64,000 nucleotides of DNA from Pinus tabuliformis. Its lineage: Eukaryota; Streptophyta; Pinopsida; Pinales; Pinaceae. This document shows positions 1 through 9,992 of this stretch, in pieces (position 1 is the first letter of the stretch; each line of letters begins with the position of its first letter). Where the stretch lies: positions 764,770,720 through 764,834,719 of the forward strand of contig CM062813.1 in the NCBI GenBank assembly GCA_031772625.1, written 5' to 3'. The notes below the pieces were generated by a model. The model saw only the letters and a program-made list of their open reading frames with translations, was not told where the DNA came from and did no database searches. A program made the position numbers and the translations under genes.

Positions 1-2
1 CA

Positions 3-2010
3 TTGAGGAAGACCACAATAGTTCTGCAACTTGCAAACCGTTCCACAATCACCCCTGAGGAAATTGTGGAGGATGTGATGGTCTCCATTGACGCCTGGGA
101 GTACCCTGCAGATTTTCTAGTTCTCTAGCCTAAAGCTAAGCTTACTGGTTACCCTCTCATCCTTGGGAGGCCATGGTTGGCCAGAACTGATGCTTACATT
201 AGTTGTAGAGTTGGGAATATGACCATCAAGGATGGGCATATGTCCAAACAGTTAGTCCTATAACCTCCTGCTCAACCTTCTCTAGAGCATGATTTACCTT
301 TATGGTTGGAGGAGGAGGAAGAAGATGAGGTTTATTCCACCCAAATTTATTCTTTGGAAGCAACCATAGTAGGAGGACAATAAGATGGTGATGACTTAAT
401 TGAACACCTACTCCAAAGTCCAACTCCTAGTTCGTTACCATTAGAAGAAGAAGTAAGGGAAACCCAGAACAATCATCCCATTGATTTATGCTTGGCCAAT
501 TGCAACCCACTCCATGTCAAAACCATAGAATTTGGCCCAGATAAAACTTTGAAAATTAATCCATCTCTTTTTGCTCTCGAAGAGGAAAAGTTATGCAACA
601 TGTTGAGAGAAAACCTATAAGCCTTTGCTCGGAGTTACAAGGAAATGAAGGGAGTACACCCCTTAGTGTGTACTCACCACATATACATCAAAGAAGGTTA
701 CAAGCTAGTCTGGCAACCACAAAGGAGGATGAATCCAGCTCTTAAAGATATAGTCAAAGAAGAACTGCAAAAACTGCTAGATGTAGGATTCATTTACCCT
801 ATCTCTGACAGTGAGTGGGTCTCTCCTTTAGTGTTAGTTCCCAAGAAAAATGGTAAGTGGAGGATTTGTGTCGATTTTAGGGAGTTGAACAAAGCCACAA
901 AGAAGGCCTAGCCGAGAAGAAGTTTTTCTCTTTCCTAGATGGATTCAGTGGGTACAACCAAATCCAAATCTGCCCAAAAGACTAGGATAAGACCACATTC
1001 ACCTATCCTTGGGGTATTTTCGCTTATAGGGTCCTTCCTTTTGGCCTTTGCGATGCTCCTGCCACTTTCCAGAGAGAAATCATGAGTATTTTTTCCGAAT
1101 TAGTACATGATGCAGTGGAAATCTATATGGATGATTTTACACCTTATGGCTGCGATTTTCAAGAATCCTTGACTAACCTAGGCAAAGTATTGAACAAATG
1201 CATTGAAATGAACCTGTCTCTTAGCCCATAAAAATGTGAATTCTTAATGACTGAAGGGACCGTGCTAGGTCATTCAATATCTCAGCAAGGACTTCAGGTG
1301 GACCCAAACAAAATAGCAATCATCCAAAGGGCCCCACCTCCTCAAAAGTAGAGGGATGTCAGGAGTTTCTTGGGGTTAGCTGGATACTACCGAAGGTTCA
1401 TAAAGGAATTCAACAAGTTGGCCTCTCCTTTATTTTGGTTGTTGGCCAAAGATTCAGAGTTTATATGGTCAAAAAGTTGTTAAGAGGCCTTAGACATTTT
1501 AAAAGGTAAGTTGACCACTGCACCAATTCTTCGAGGCCCAAATTGGGCCCTCCCTTTTCATATTCATGTTGATGCCTCTCACAAAGCCATAGGAGCAACC
1601 TTAGGTCAGGTAGAGGAGAAATTTCCCTATGCCATCTATTTTATCAGTAAGAACCTGTCAAAGGTTGAGCTAAACTATACTGTGACCGAAAAAGAACTCA
1701 TGGCTGTTGTGCATTCATTAAACAAATTTATGCATTACATTATCGGCTATCAAACATTTGTGCATACTGACCATGATGCAATCAAATATTTAATTAACAC
1801 ACCAGATGTGAATGCTAGAATTATAAGATGGTTGCTTTTATTACAACAATTTGATCTAACTATTGTTGATAAGCCTGGTAAGGAAAATTTTGTTGTAAAC
1901 TTTCTATCTAGGATGAATCTACTTGTAGGTGAAGAAGGAATGGTGGATGACCAGTTACCATACGAGCATTTGTTTGCTATTTCAGTTCTCTCCCCATGGT
2001 TTACTGATAT
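3..2010 (+). pseudogene. pol: Element A pol: protease end, reverse transcriptase and RNase H (broken)
   Basis: The first readable part carries the C-terminal protease motif ILGRPWLA (about 150-185). RT follows from about 645, with the VSPLVLVPKKNGKWR block at 817-860. A deletion near 905-912 removes about 15 residues just before the LDGFSGYNQ block and changes the frame. The catalytic YMDD box is intact at about 1126-1137. RNase H follows with HVDAS near 1567, the TEKEL block near 1686 and HTDH near 1764. In-frame stops lie near 127, 261, 382, 619, 980, 1230, 1349 and 1481, most of them where relatives have Gln. The product would have copied element RNA in cytoplasmic particles. It is now non-functional. 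Confidence 0.85.
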
Positions 2011-2019
2011 AGACAACTA

Positions 2020-3300
2020 TTTGGTATCAGCACAGTTCCCACCAAACTTGCCCTCCAATGAAAAGAGCAAGATAGTTAAGAAAAGCACCCCCTTCACTTG
2101 GATTGGGGGCAATCTTTTCAAACTTGACCCAGATCAAATATTGAGGTGTGTAAGGGAAGAGGAAGTTTTTGACATCCTTCTGACCTGTCATGATGGGCCT
2201 TGTGGAGGTCACTTTGCAGTAAAGAGGATAACATTCAAAGTGTTACAAGTGGGCTATTATTGGCCCACTCTTCATTAGGATGTGAAAAAGTACATTAGTC
2301 AGTGTGATTAGTGCCAGAGGATGGGAAAGCCTACTCCAAGAGATGAAATTCCCCTACAACCTCAAGTGACTTTCGAGCCATTTGACAAGTGGGGCATGGA
2401 CTTCATTGGGCCTATCAACCCTCCTTCAAAGAAAAAACAATACATTATTGTGTGCACTGATTATTTGACTAAGTGGGCTGAAACCAAGGTGATTAAGGCA
2501 GCAATAGAAGATAAGGTGGTTGAGTTCTTAAGGGAGAATGTATTCTACAAATTTGGGTACCCTAGAGAGATAGTCACAGACCAAGGCAGCCAATTTACCT
2601 CCAACATGATTGAAGAACTACTCAACCATCACAAAATCAAGCATAGGACCTCCACTCCTTATCATCCACAAGCTAATGGGCAAGTGGAGGTGACCAATAG
2701 GGCACTGGAAAGCATATTAACCAAGGTAGTGAGCAGTAGCAGGAAGGATTGGGTAGAGAGACTAGTTGAGGCCACCTGGGCCTATAATACAACATGGAAG
2801 ACCACCGCTGGATTTACACCCTATGAGCTGGTCTGTGGGAAAAAGGCTTTGCTGTCCATTGAGTTTGGATATAACACATTGAGGATGGCAACCCAACTAG
2901 ATTTGGATCTTAGTCATGCACAGAAATAAAGATTGTTCCATTTGAATGGCTTGGATGAATTCAGAATGCAATCCCTCCTACATACATAGATAGTTCAGCT
3001 TTAGAGGAAGATCCAACATGATAAACATATTAAAGAGAAGCAATTTCAACAGGGAGATTGGGCATTGTTATATGATTCTAGGTATAAAGACTTCAAGGGC
3101 AAGCTAAGGACAAGATGGCTGAGACTGTGGTGGAAAGATGCCATGATAATGGTTCAGTGCAAATTAGAACTATAGATGAAGAAGCCATTCATTGCTTGTT
3201 AATGGACACCGATTGAAAATGTACAAGAGGTCTTTATCAGAACAAGAGTTCATTGACAATATCAATAAGACAGTGATGATGGTGGAGCAAGTTCCAGCTC
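2020..3300 (+). pseudogene. Element A integrase (broken, catalytic residues present)
   Basis: This continues the pol frame. The zinc-binding HHCC region ends with a CQRMGKP block at about 2311. The catalytic core has all three acidic positions visible: Asp in CTDYLTKW (about 2455), Asp in TDQGSQF (about 2577) and Glu in GQVEVTNRA (about 2680). The C-terminal region includes GDWALLYDSR (about 3055-3085) and then degenerates. Stops at 2276, 2309 and 2927 fall at expected Gln codons. The family joins element cDNA to nuclear DNA. The frame decays into low-complexity purine sequence after about 3240. Confidence 0.85.
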
Positions 3301-3565
3301 CTCTCTCATCAGGTCAATGAAAAAAGAAAAAAAAAAGAGGAAAAATAATAAGGATTCAGGTGAAAACCTCCATGAGGCGCCTGAGTCCCATATTTGGGTT
3401 GAAAACCTCGTGAGGCGGCCCAATGATGAAAAAAAAATGAAAAAAGAATAAGAAGATCCCTAGGTGAAAACATTCCTTGAGGCGCCCAGGGCAAACATCT
3501 AGGGTGAAAACCTCTTTGAGGTAGACTAGGTGTTTTTCAAAAAAAAAAAAGGCAAGAAAGACAAT
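3300..3565 (+). repeat. Purine-rich tract with four GGTGAAAAC...GAGG repeats after pol
   Basis: A-rich runs alternate with four imperfect copies of GGTGAAAACCTC followed a few bases later by GAGGCG. They start near 3359, 3399, 3461 and 3500. Each copy pairs a GAAAAC(C/A) half with a TGAGG half. The block lies exactly where coding ends after integrase. Confidence 0.7.
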
Positions 3566-4637
3566 CAAGGAGCACAGAGAAGATCCAAAGGGAACCCTGC
3601 CTCACATATATTCATCTCCTCCACTCCTTACCATGCATCCCTCCATCAATTCCATTATTTTTTCATTTCATTGCTTCAATTTAGGTGAAGACTGTGTTTT
3701 CTACAGGATCCCATGTATTCCTACAGGATACCCTGAAAACTTACATGAAGCAATCCGAGGGTGAATGATAGGTTGGTTAGGTCCTGTAGCAACATATCCC
3801 ACAAAATATCAATCATCAACTATAGGTCTTCACTAAGATGATCCAGACAGCAGAAAATAGACAACAACCATCAGAGGAGGAAGAGGAATGACCATGCAAC
3901 AAATAAACAATGCAACACATCTGATCTTTGACAACTGCAGCATGGCATCGATACCACAAGTAAGTATCCCGCTCACTCACTCATATGCATAATTTGATCA
4001 AAAGTTGTAAAGGTTACGAGGTAGTTGGTTTATAAGTGAAAAGGTGGCCAGTTAACTTGGCCACCTTCGTTCAGTCATCACATACAAAACCGGGTGTCCT
4101 CTCACACATGGCCGCAGTCAACTCAAAGACAGAGGAGGAGTAGGAAAAGAAGTGGTTAACTACAGATCTACGAGGTGGGATCTGATTACAAGGAGTGGGA
4201 AACAAAACATCATTTGCATGCATTCATGCATTCCACCTCCTCAAAACTCCCTCACTCAAGTCGCTCTCATAACTCAGACCACCCACCAGAAGCAAGGATC
4301 CATTGTTCTGCAAGAGAATTTCTATAGGAGCATGCACAGGAATTCCTACAGAAATAGTTTATAGGAGCAGTTTAGAAGATACCCAGAGGCAGTCTATAGG
4401 AAAGGCAGAGAGGGGTTCAAGAGGGAATATCACGAGAGTGTCCACTGCCACCATTCTAAAGAGGTAGGATCTAAAAATCCATCCCCATTTACAAGAAAAT
4501 GAACTAGAAATGCTCTAAAATCTAGTGGATATAACAATTGTGGGAGGTGCATTACATACACAGGAAAATCTATTTTCTCCTGAATTTAAAATTCTCGTGT
4601 CAAAACTCTTATTTCCTCCTCAAGCCTCACAAGCAAG
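3566..4637. other. Element A spacer between pol and the 3' ORF
   Basis: About 1 kb without a convincing gene. A 70-codon plus-strand frame at 4152-4364 has no recognisable motif and I do not call it. The stretch holds a hairpin at 4041-4068. In Athila-like elements this position is the leader of the 3' ORF and often carries a splice acceptor; I cannot prove one here. Confidence 0.5.
4041..4068. repeat. Short perfect inverted repeat
   Basis: AAGGTGGCCA and TGGCCACCTT flank the short loop GTTAACT, giving a 10-bp perfect stem. It lies in the untranslated spacer of element A, upstream of the 3' ORF. Confidence 0.75.
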
Positions 4638-6609
4638 ATGATAGGAGGGTTTAACAAGAGAGAAACCACAAACATTGTGAGGATACAACAACACCCCCAA
4701 GTGATTGGAATCTTTATAAGACACCAATGGATGGGGTTTTTCAAAAAATTTACAAGGTACGATGATGAGGTGGCTCAAGAATTTTCTCATTTCCTCACTC
4801 CACATAGCAGAATCCATGCCACTGTTATAGTTATAGGGCTCACTATAGATCTCACCCCAAAGCTCATCAATAGGGTCACCACACTTCCCCTAGGAATTCC
4901 ATGGAGAAAAGAAGACAAAGCAAACAGTGAGGTGCAAAAAATTAAATTCTTTTTAGAAGGTGAAGAACCCACAGAGGATAAAAATGGAGTAAGGAGGGAC
5001 AGTCTTCCATACCCATGGAGCGAGGTAGGTTACCGACTCATCAAATATATCTCGTGTGAGGGTAGATACAGTGTTATTTATGACTACCATTTTAGGATGC
5101 TTGAAGAATTAAGATTTGGGGTAGAAACACCAGTTCACCAAAGACTCAGCGTACCCTATATCTTGATGCAATCACTCATAGACTCCAGCAACAAAGTAAA
5201 GGAAGGGAAGTCCCAACAATTGTCTCACCATGGGTTGATCAGGATCCTCATTGAGGATGCCCTCCAAAACCTCAGGAACCCTATAAAATGGTCAGTCTTC
5301 AGAGACTTACCAGCAAAGGATGACATCAAAACCCTCACCTATGATGTTAGTCCTTTTGTCAGTGAGGAGGAGGCAAAAAAAGAAGACAAAGATATAGAAT
5401 TAGATGGGGATGAGATGGATGAAGAAGAAAATAATACAGAGGAACATGATGAAGTAGAAGAAGAAGGGGGATGATACTGAAGTAGAGGAGGAAATGAAGG
5501 AAGAAACAACTGGAGATGAGAAAAAACAACAAGAGGAAGAAGATAAGAAAAATAGAGAGGAAGAAGGCATTGAAACAGAAGGGAGAGAACACAAGGAGGA
5601 GTCCCCTAGGGTGTTTCCAGAGGCCCCTAAGAGGAAGGCAGAAGCTACCCTCACTTCTCTTAGCACCCCAGTCAAGAAAAAAGGGAAAAGAAGGAGGCAA
5701 ACCCCTCTATATTTCAGAACAAGAAAGAGCACAAGAATCAAACAAGGGAAGCCACAAATATCAACAAAAATCCCTATTGAGATTGAAGATTCCCCTACAC
5801 CAAGGGACAAAGAAGCAATAATGAGAGATCAAATTGAGAGGGAAAATGCATGGCTAAGAGGACAGCTACAGGAAAGGGAAAACCAACTAGCATGTATGGT
5901 CAGCCTCTCCTTGGAGTCCATCCAGTGTAGGATGCCAGCTAAATCCTATGCTCTTTACCTCAGAGAAAAATGGTTGCAATTTCAGATTAAAACACTAGCA
6001 CAAAGGGGCACAATGCCATTTTAGGACTACATGAAGTTTATTGGTATTTGTGATCAAAATACACTAGAGGATAGGGCCAAAATAGCTAAGTTTTACTTGC
6101 ACAACATGGCCCTCACAAAAATGAATGTTTGGGATCCTAATGCCAAGCTAGGAGATCTACAATTAATGGCTTTTGCATCATGGATGAACCATGAGGAGTC
6201 AAGGGCTGCAGAGATGAAAAGAATATTGGCCAGGGAGCAAAATGAACCTCTTTTCATCAGAGCTGAACAATCAAATCCCATGGCCCTAATCAGCAACCAT
6301 AATCTAATTGCAAATGATACTCAGCTGGCACCTAGATATCTTGCTACCCAAGAGCAAGCAATTTCACACTTTCAGGATATGTTTAGGCTAATAGGAGATG
6401 ATAGTATACATGCCTGCTCAAGGAGATGGAATACACTGCCACACAACGTGAAGATCAGAGAATATCACTCCCCTCAAAGGTTGAGAGAGGCACTCAACAA
6501 GACACCTATGTATAAGAAATCAATGCAAAGGTTGAAGGTCAATTGGATAGGCCTAAAACTCAGTCCACCATTGCTCCTAGGGATGCTAGAAGGGAGAAAA
6601 GAAGAATAG
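4638..6609 (+). pseudogene. Element A extra 3' ORF (Athila-like, unknown function), in three pieces
   Basis: Three nearly contiguous open stretches (4638-5474, 5494-6024 and 6031-6609) make one ORF of about 650 residues. The N-terminal part has conserved patches NRVTTLP, SLPYPW and LIKYISCEGR. The middle is highly acidic (Glu/Asp/Lys runs near 5350-5560), then strongly basic (KKKGKRRR near 5677), which could act as a nuclear signal. The C-terminal part carries YLREKWLQF and LGDLQLMAF. The same order of blocks recurs in element B at 47654-50215. The position 3' of integrase matches the env-like or additional ORF of Athila/Tat elements. I see no signal peptide or clear membrane helix here, so an envelope role is not supported. 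The function is unknown. Confidence 0.65.
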
Positions 6610-6762
6610 GAAAAGAGGTAGTGGGAAGAAGTAGAAAGGAAAGCAGGCTTCTATGAACAAGAAGAAGAGACCATAGCAGAGTCATGGGATGTCAGAGAGG
6701 CTACAAGAGTCATGAAGGACATGGACTTTGACTAAGTTTCTCAGAGGATGAGCAACACTTTC

Positions 6763-6771
6763 AGTGGGGGG
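6763..6771 (+). other. Polypurine tract of element A
   Basis: AGTGGGGGG directly precedes the LTR start TGATGATGAG. It is the expected primer site for plus-strand DNA synthesis. Confidence 0.75.
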
Positions 6772-7198
6772 TGATGATGAGCCTCATCATTGGGTAATTA
6801 TATGGACTTTAATTCACCTCGTAGCTTAGTCAAACCAACTATTCTCACAACTTATTGCATACTTTTGATTATATTTTGTTTATGAGATGAGTTAGAGTTG
6901 GATATTTTGCTTTGTGGTCTAATGTGCATTTAATGCAGGATTAAAGGATAAAAATAAGGAATTTTAGCAAAGACCTTGGTCAAAACTCAAATGGGACAAG
7001 GGAGAGGAATTATAGGAGGGAAATCCTCCTCATTTACTACCCCTCCATTCGAATATTCCTCCATCATCTCGGAGTGCAACCAACCAAATCATGAGGACTA
7101 GAAGGCAGCCGAGCAAGTGGAAGTCAAAGCACCAGTTTATCTCTAGTTTGGGAGCCGAGCCTCCCTAATTTTAAGGAAGTCATTGGAGACTTCAGAAG

Positions 7199-7206
7199 TA
7201 TAAGTA
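7199..7206 (+). promoter_or_regulatory. Putative TATA box of the element A LTR
   Basis: TATAAGTA, followed by GAGAGG, lies about 430 bp inside the LTR. It is the best TATA-like candidate for the U3/R boundary. Transcription start is inferred, not shown. Confidence 0.45.
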
Positions 7207-7779
7207 GAGAGGCCTAGGAACTCACTAGGATTCAGAATTTTGATTGTAAAACTTTACTTTATTTTTGAGCTGCAAGACTTGTGACAGTTGTTGATGTAAT
7301 CCATTGTTTTGATAGTAAGAATGAGTTTTGTTTTGAGCCAGCACTGAGTTAACTCAAAGGGTTGGAGCTCATGGGTTAGGGACCAACCCTAGCAGCTAAG
7401 GCTCCTCTTTATTGTACATGTATGTTAGCGTAGATTCATGGTTTAATTGATCATTTTCTTAAGTAGCCGCATTTCCATTACAGTAGTGTAGAGTATATTG
7501 GTTGTGTTTTAGTTTGCTTCCATTTTTGCCTTCTTTCAATTAGCAGGTTAGCCAAGAGTTCTTGCATGAATTTTGTTGTCTTGATTCTGTATGAGGTTCA
7601 TTTCATTGTCGTCTTTTTCCATCACTTTTTGCTCATATGCTCAGTTCCTTCAGCATGAAATGATTAAGAAGAAGCTAATAATACATGTCTTGATCAGATC
7701 ATACCTGTAGATTTCCTTACTGTCCAATCCACAACAAACCTGAACAATCACTGTCTGATTCATTTCAACGCTTGACTTT

Positions 7780-7990
7780 GTGCACTCCAGATCTACACCG
7801 TCCTTTTGTCTAGCTTGATCCAACGGCTATCATGAATTCTTCCACCTACTTTATGCGCCCCAAATCTCCACCATCGATCTGTCGTGCCCTCGATCCAACG
7901 GCTATTGCATCACCTGATTGGCCTCGCCAACTAGCTTGGCTGATCTCCACCATTGATCAATCCCGCATGATCCAATGGCTATCGTGCAAT
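7780..7990 (+). repeat. Three imperfect 75-77-bp repeats with GATCCAA(C/T)GGCT
   Basis: The motif GATCCAACGGCT begins at 7817 and 7892, and a one-base variant begins at 7969. CTCCACCAT(T/C)GATC blocks lie between them. The regular spacing indicates an old tandem duplication inside the LTR. Confidence 0.6.
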
Positions 7991-8212
7991 CTCACGTGAA
8001 TTCTTACACGGCCGATATCCGCCCAAGTGCACGCGAGAAAAGTGGTTTTCCTGTGCTACTTGTCACTCGCTTAAGCTAATCATGTAAAATTTAGAAATAC
8101 AACTTACAACTTTGAGGGCGCGCGAGAAACTGCTGACCGCCTACAAAGACCGCTCCATTATTCTGCACGTTTTTTTCCTTCTATCGCCACGTGACTTGAT
8201 GTGATCCATCCA

Positions 8213-8560
8213 TCTATTGACTTTATCTCCCGCGATAATATCTCCGCCATTCATATCTTGTTAATCTTGTTCGTCCATCTATTGAATTAACCTCCCACGA
8301 TAAGATCTCCACCATTCATCTCACATTAACCCTGTCCATCCATCTATTCACTTAATCTCCGCGATAAGATCTCCGTCACTTATCTTTTGTTCATTCTATT
8401 TGTTGATCTATTCACTTAATCTCCATGATAAGATCTCCGCTGCTCATCTTTCATTCATTTTTTTCGTTGATCTATTCACTTAATCTCCGCGATAAGATCT
8501 TCGCCGCTCATCTTTCATTCATCCTGTTCGTCCATCTATTCACGTATCCTATGATACGAT
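8213..8560 (+). repeat. Six tandem copies of a 64-65-bp unit
   Basis: The anchor TCTATT(C/G)A begins at 8213, 8278, 8343, 8407, 8471 and 8535. Most units contain a GATAAGATCTCC core followed by a pyrimidine-rich stretch. A 92-codon frame running through the array is a repeat artefact. Confidence 0.85.
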
Positions 8561-9120
8561 CTTTGCTTCTCATCTTCCTGTGCACTGCTGCTTCATTACG
8601 TCTTCATTTCGCTGATTTCGATCTTTTCTTTCTCTTCCGCTTGACTCCTTGCATGCTTGATTTTACCAAAAAGACTAAAAACGTGAAAACAAATTTAGTT
8701 TAGTTTCCTTGCTTACACATTAGTTTGGTTTGATGCTCTTTACTTCTGTAACTTAGATAGCAGCATTAGGTTAGTGTTGATTTAGCAATTTTGCTTAGCA
8801 TAGCTGTTTCAATGGTTAATTAGGATATGGTGTGATTTAGAATTACATGTTGTTTTCTTCATTACTGCAGTAGAGTAGCTCTCTTAGAATATATTTTCTC
8901 TTCTTCCATTAAAGAATCAAGCTTTGTTTGACTGTATAGAAGTCTGGCTTGGAACCCCTAGGGTCTCTTTCCAGATGAACAAGTGACAACAGGCAGGACC
9001 TTCACTTCTACTTGTGCATATAGCACTGTCACCTCCAAGTTTGTAGGAACCCCGGGTTGATAAGTAAAGCTGGTAGCCCAGGAGTGCAACATTCTTGTTG
9101 CAATACTGGTGCTCATTACA

Positions 9121-9992
9121 CATGCATTGGAAAAGAGAAAACGGTTGTTTGATATTAATCACATGAGAAAATAGAAATCTTCTACATTTGATTCATAAAC
9201 ATATGCTTAACACTTAGCCTCTACTCTTCCTTCTTCTAGCTACAACTTCCTCCAAATGATTGATATCCTCTCATATCTATACATATAACTCATCCTTCAT
9301 GGAAGGAAAGAGGTTACAACAAGATAGAACCAATCCCTAAATAAGTGGATCTAAAACCAACTTAACTTCGAGGTAGGATAATGGAGATCATGTGAAGATA
9401 TTATGAAGATTATGCGGAGATCACATGTAGATCATGTGGAGACCATAAGAAGGTAAAATTTTATCAAAGCTCCTAAATTCCACGTGCCCAAAGTCATACA
9501 CAAGACTTGTTGGTCAAATAGAAATGTGCAATTCAAAGGAACACTTTTAATAAATCCCTTTCGAAATCTTAACCAAACATCCCCTATTTTACACTTTTTG
9601 AGGACTCTTCTAATGTATCACCTAAACAACCATATTATGCACAAAACTCATGTTTTATGTTTTCTTGATTCATATTCATCAAAATTTAAATGACATGTCA
9701 AAACTACCTCTCCAAATGTACGCTTCAGGAACTTTTGTAGATACAACAAGAACTTTCCATAGCTACACCAAACTTTTTAGAAGCAAGTTAGGAAAATAGA
9801 AAAACCTTATAAGTAACCAGAAAATCATAGGAATGAACCATATTAATGCTCATATGTCTTATGAAGTTTGTATGGGATGAGAATGGACAAACATATGGTA
9901 ATGAAGGTAAACAACGAATGAGGAATAAAGGGAAATTTATAAAATATTGTGTAAAATAACCTTCGAAATCATGTCAAAATAGGGGCCCAAAA
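9121..9992 (-). repeat. Element G left LTR-like copy (3' LTR, partial)
   Basis: It aligns well by eye with 28304-28898 plus 38290-38554, for example the shared block TAAATAAGTGGATCTAAAAC near 9340 and 28530. It is cut on the left by element A's LTR. The purine tract next to its right end (minus strand, 9993-10003) supports its reading as a 3' LTR. Confidence 0.55.

Larger units (their letters stand above)
1..9120 (+). mobile_element. Element A: 3' part of an Athila/Tat-like Ty3 retrotransposon
   Basis: The left end is cut by the window. In order on the plus strand I see the end of an aspartic protease, RT, RNase H, integrase, a non-coding spacer, an extra ORF (4638-6609), a polypurine tract (6763-6771) and a long 3' LTR. 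Having the extra ORF between integrase and the 3' LTR is the layout of Athila-type elements. The right edge is placed at 9120 because sequence from 9121 onward matches a second copy of another repeat at 28304. The 5' LTR and TSD are outside the window. The element is old: pol has about eleven in-frame stops and one frame-changing deletion. Confidence 0.8.
6772..9120 (+). repeat. 3' LTR of element A (about 2.35 kb)
   Basis: The start is fixed by the polypurine tract and the TG dinucleotide. The first bases form a small palindrome (TGATGATGAG / CTCATCAT). The end at ...CATTACA is inferred from two points: the following sequence from 9121 belongs to another repeat present at 28304, and the terminal part resembles the end of the solo LTR at 44005-45890 (a shared GGGTTGATAA block). 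LTRs of this length are normal for Athila-type elements. It contains a TATA box at 7199 and two tandem-repeat blocks. Confidence 0.55.

Noticed and set aside
5359-5810. Long minus-strand frames opposite the element A 3' ORF
   Set aside because: They are antisense shadows of Glu/Lys-rich coding sequence.
4638-6609. Envelope glycoprotein gene
   Set aside because: The position fits an env-like ORF, but there is no signal peptide, no fusion-like or transmembrane segment, and the protein is highly charged.
8425-8703. 92-codon plus-strand frame
   Set aside because: It runs through the 64-bp tandem array and has no protein motif.
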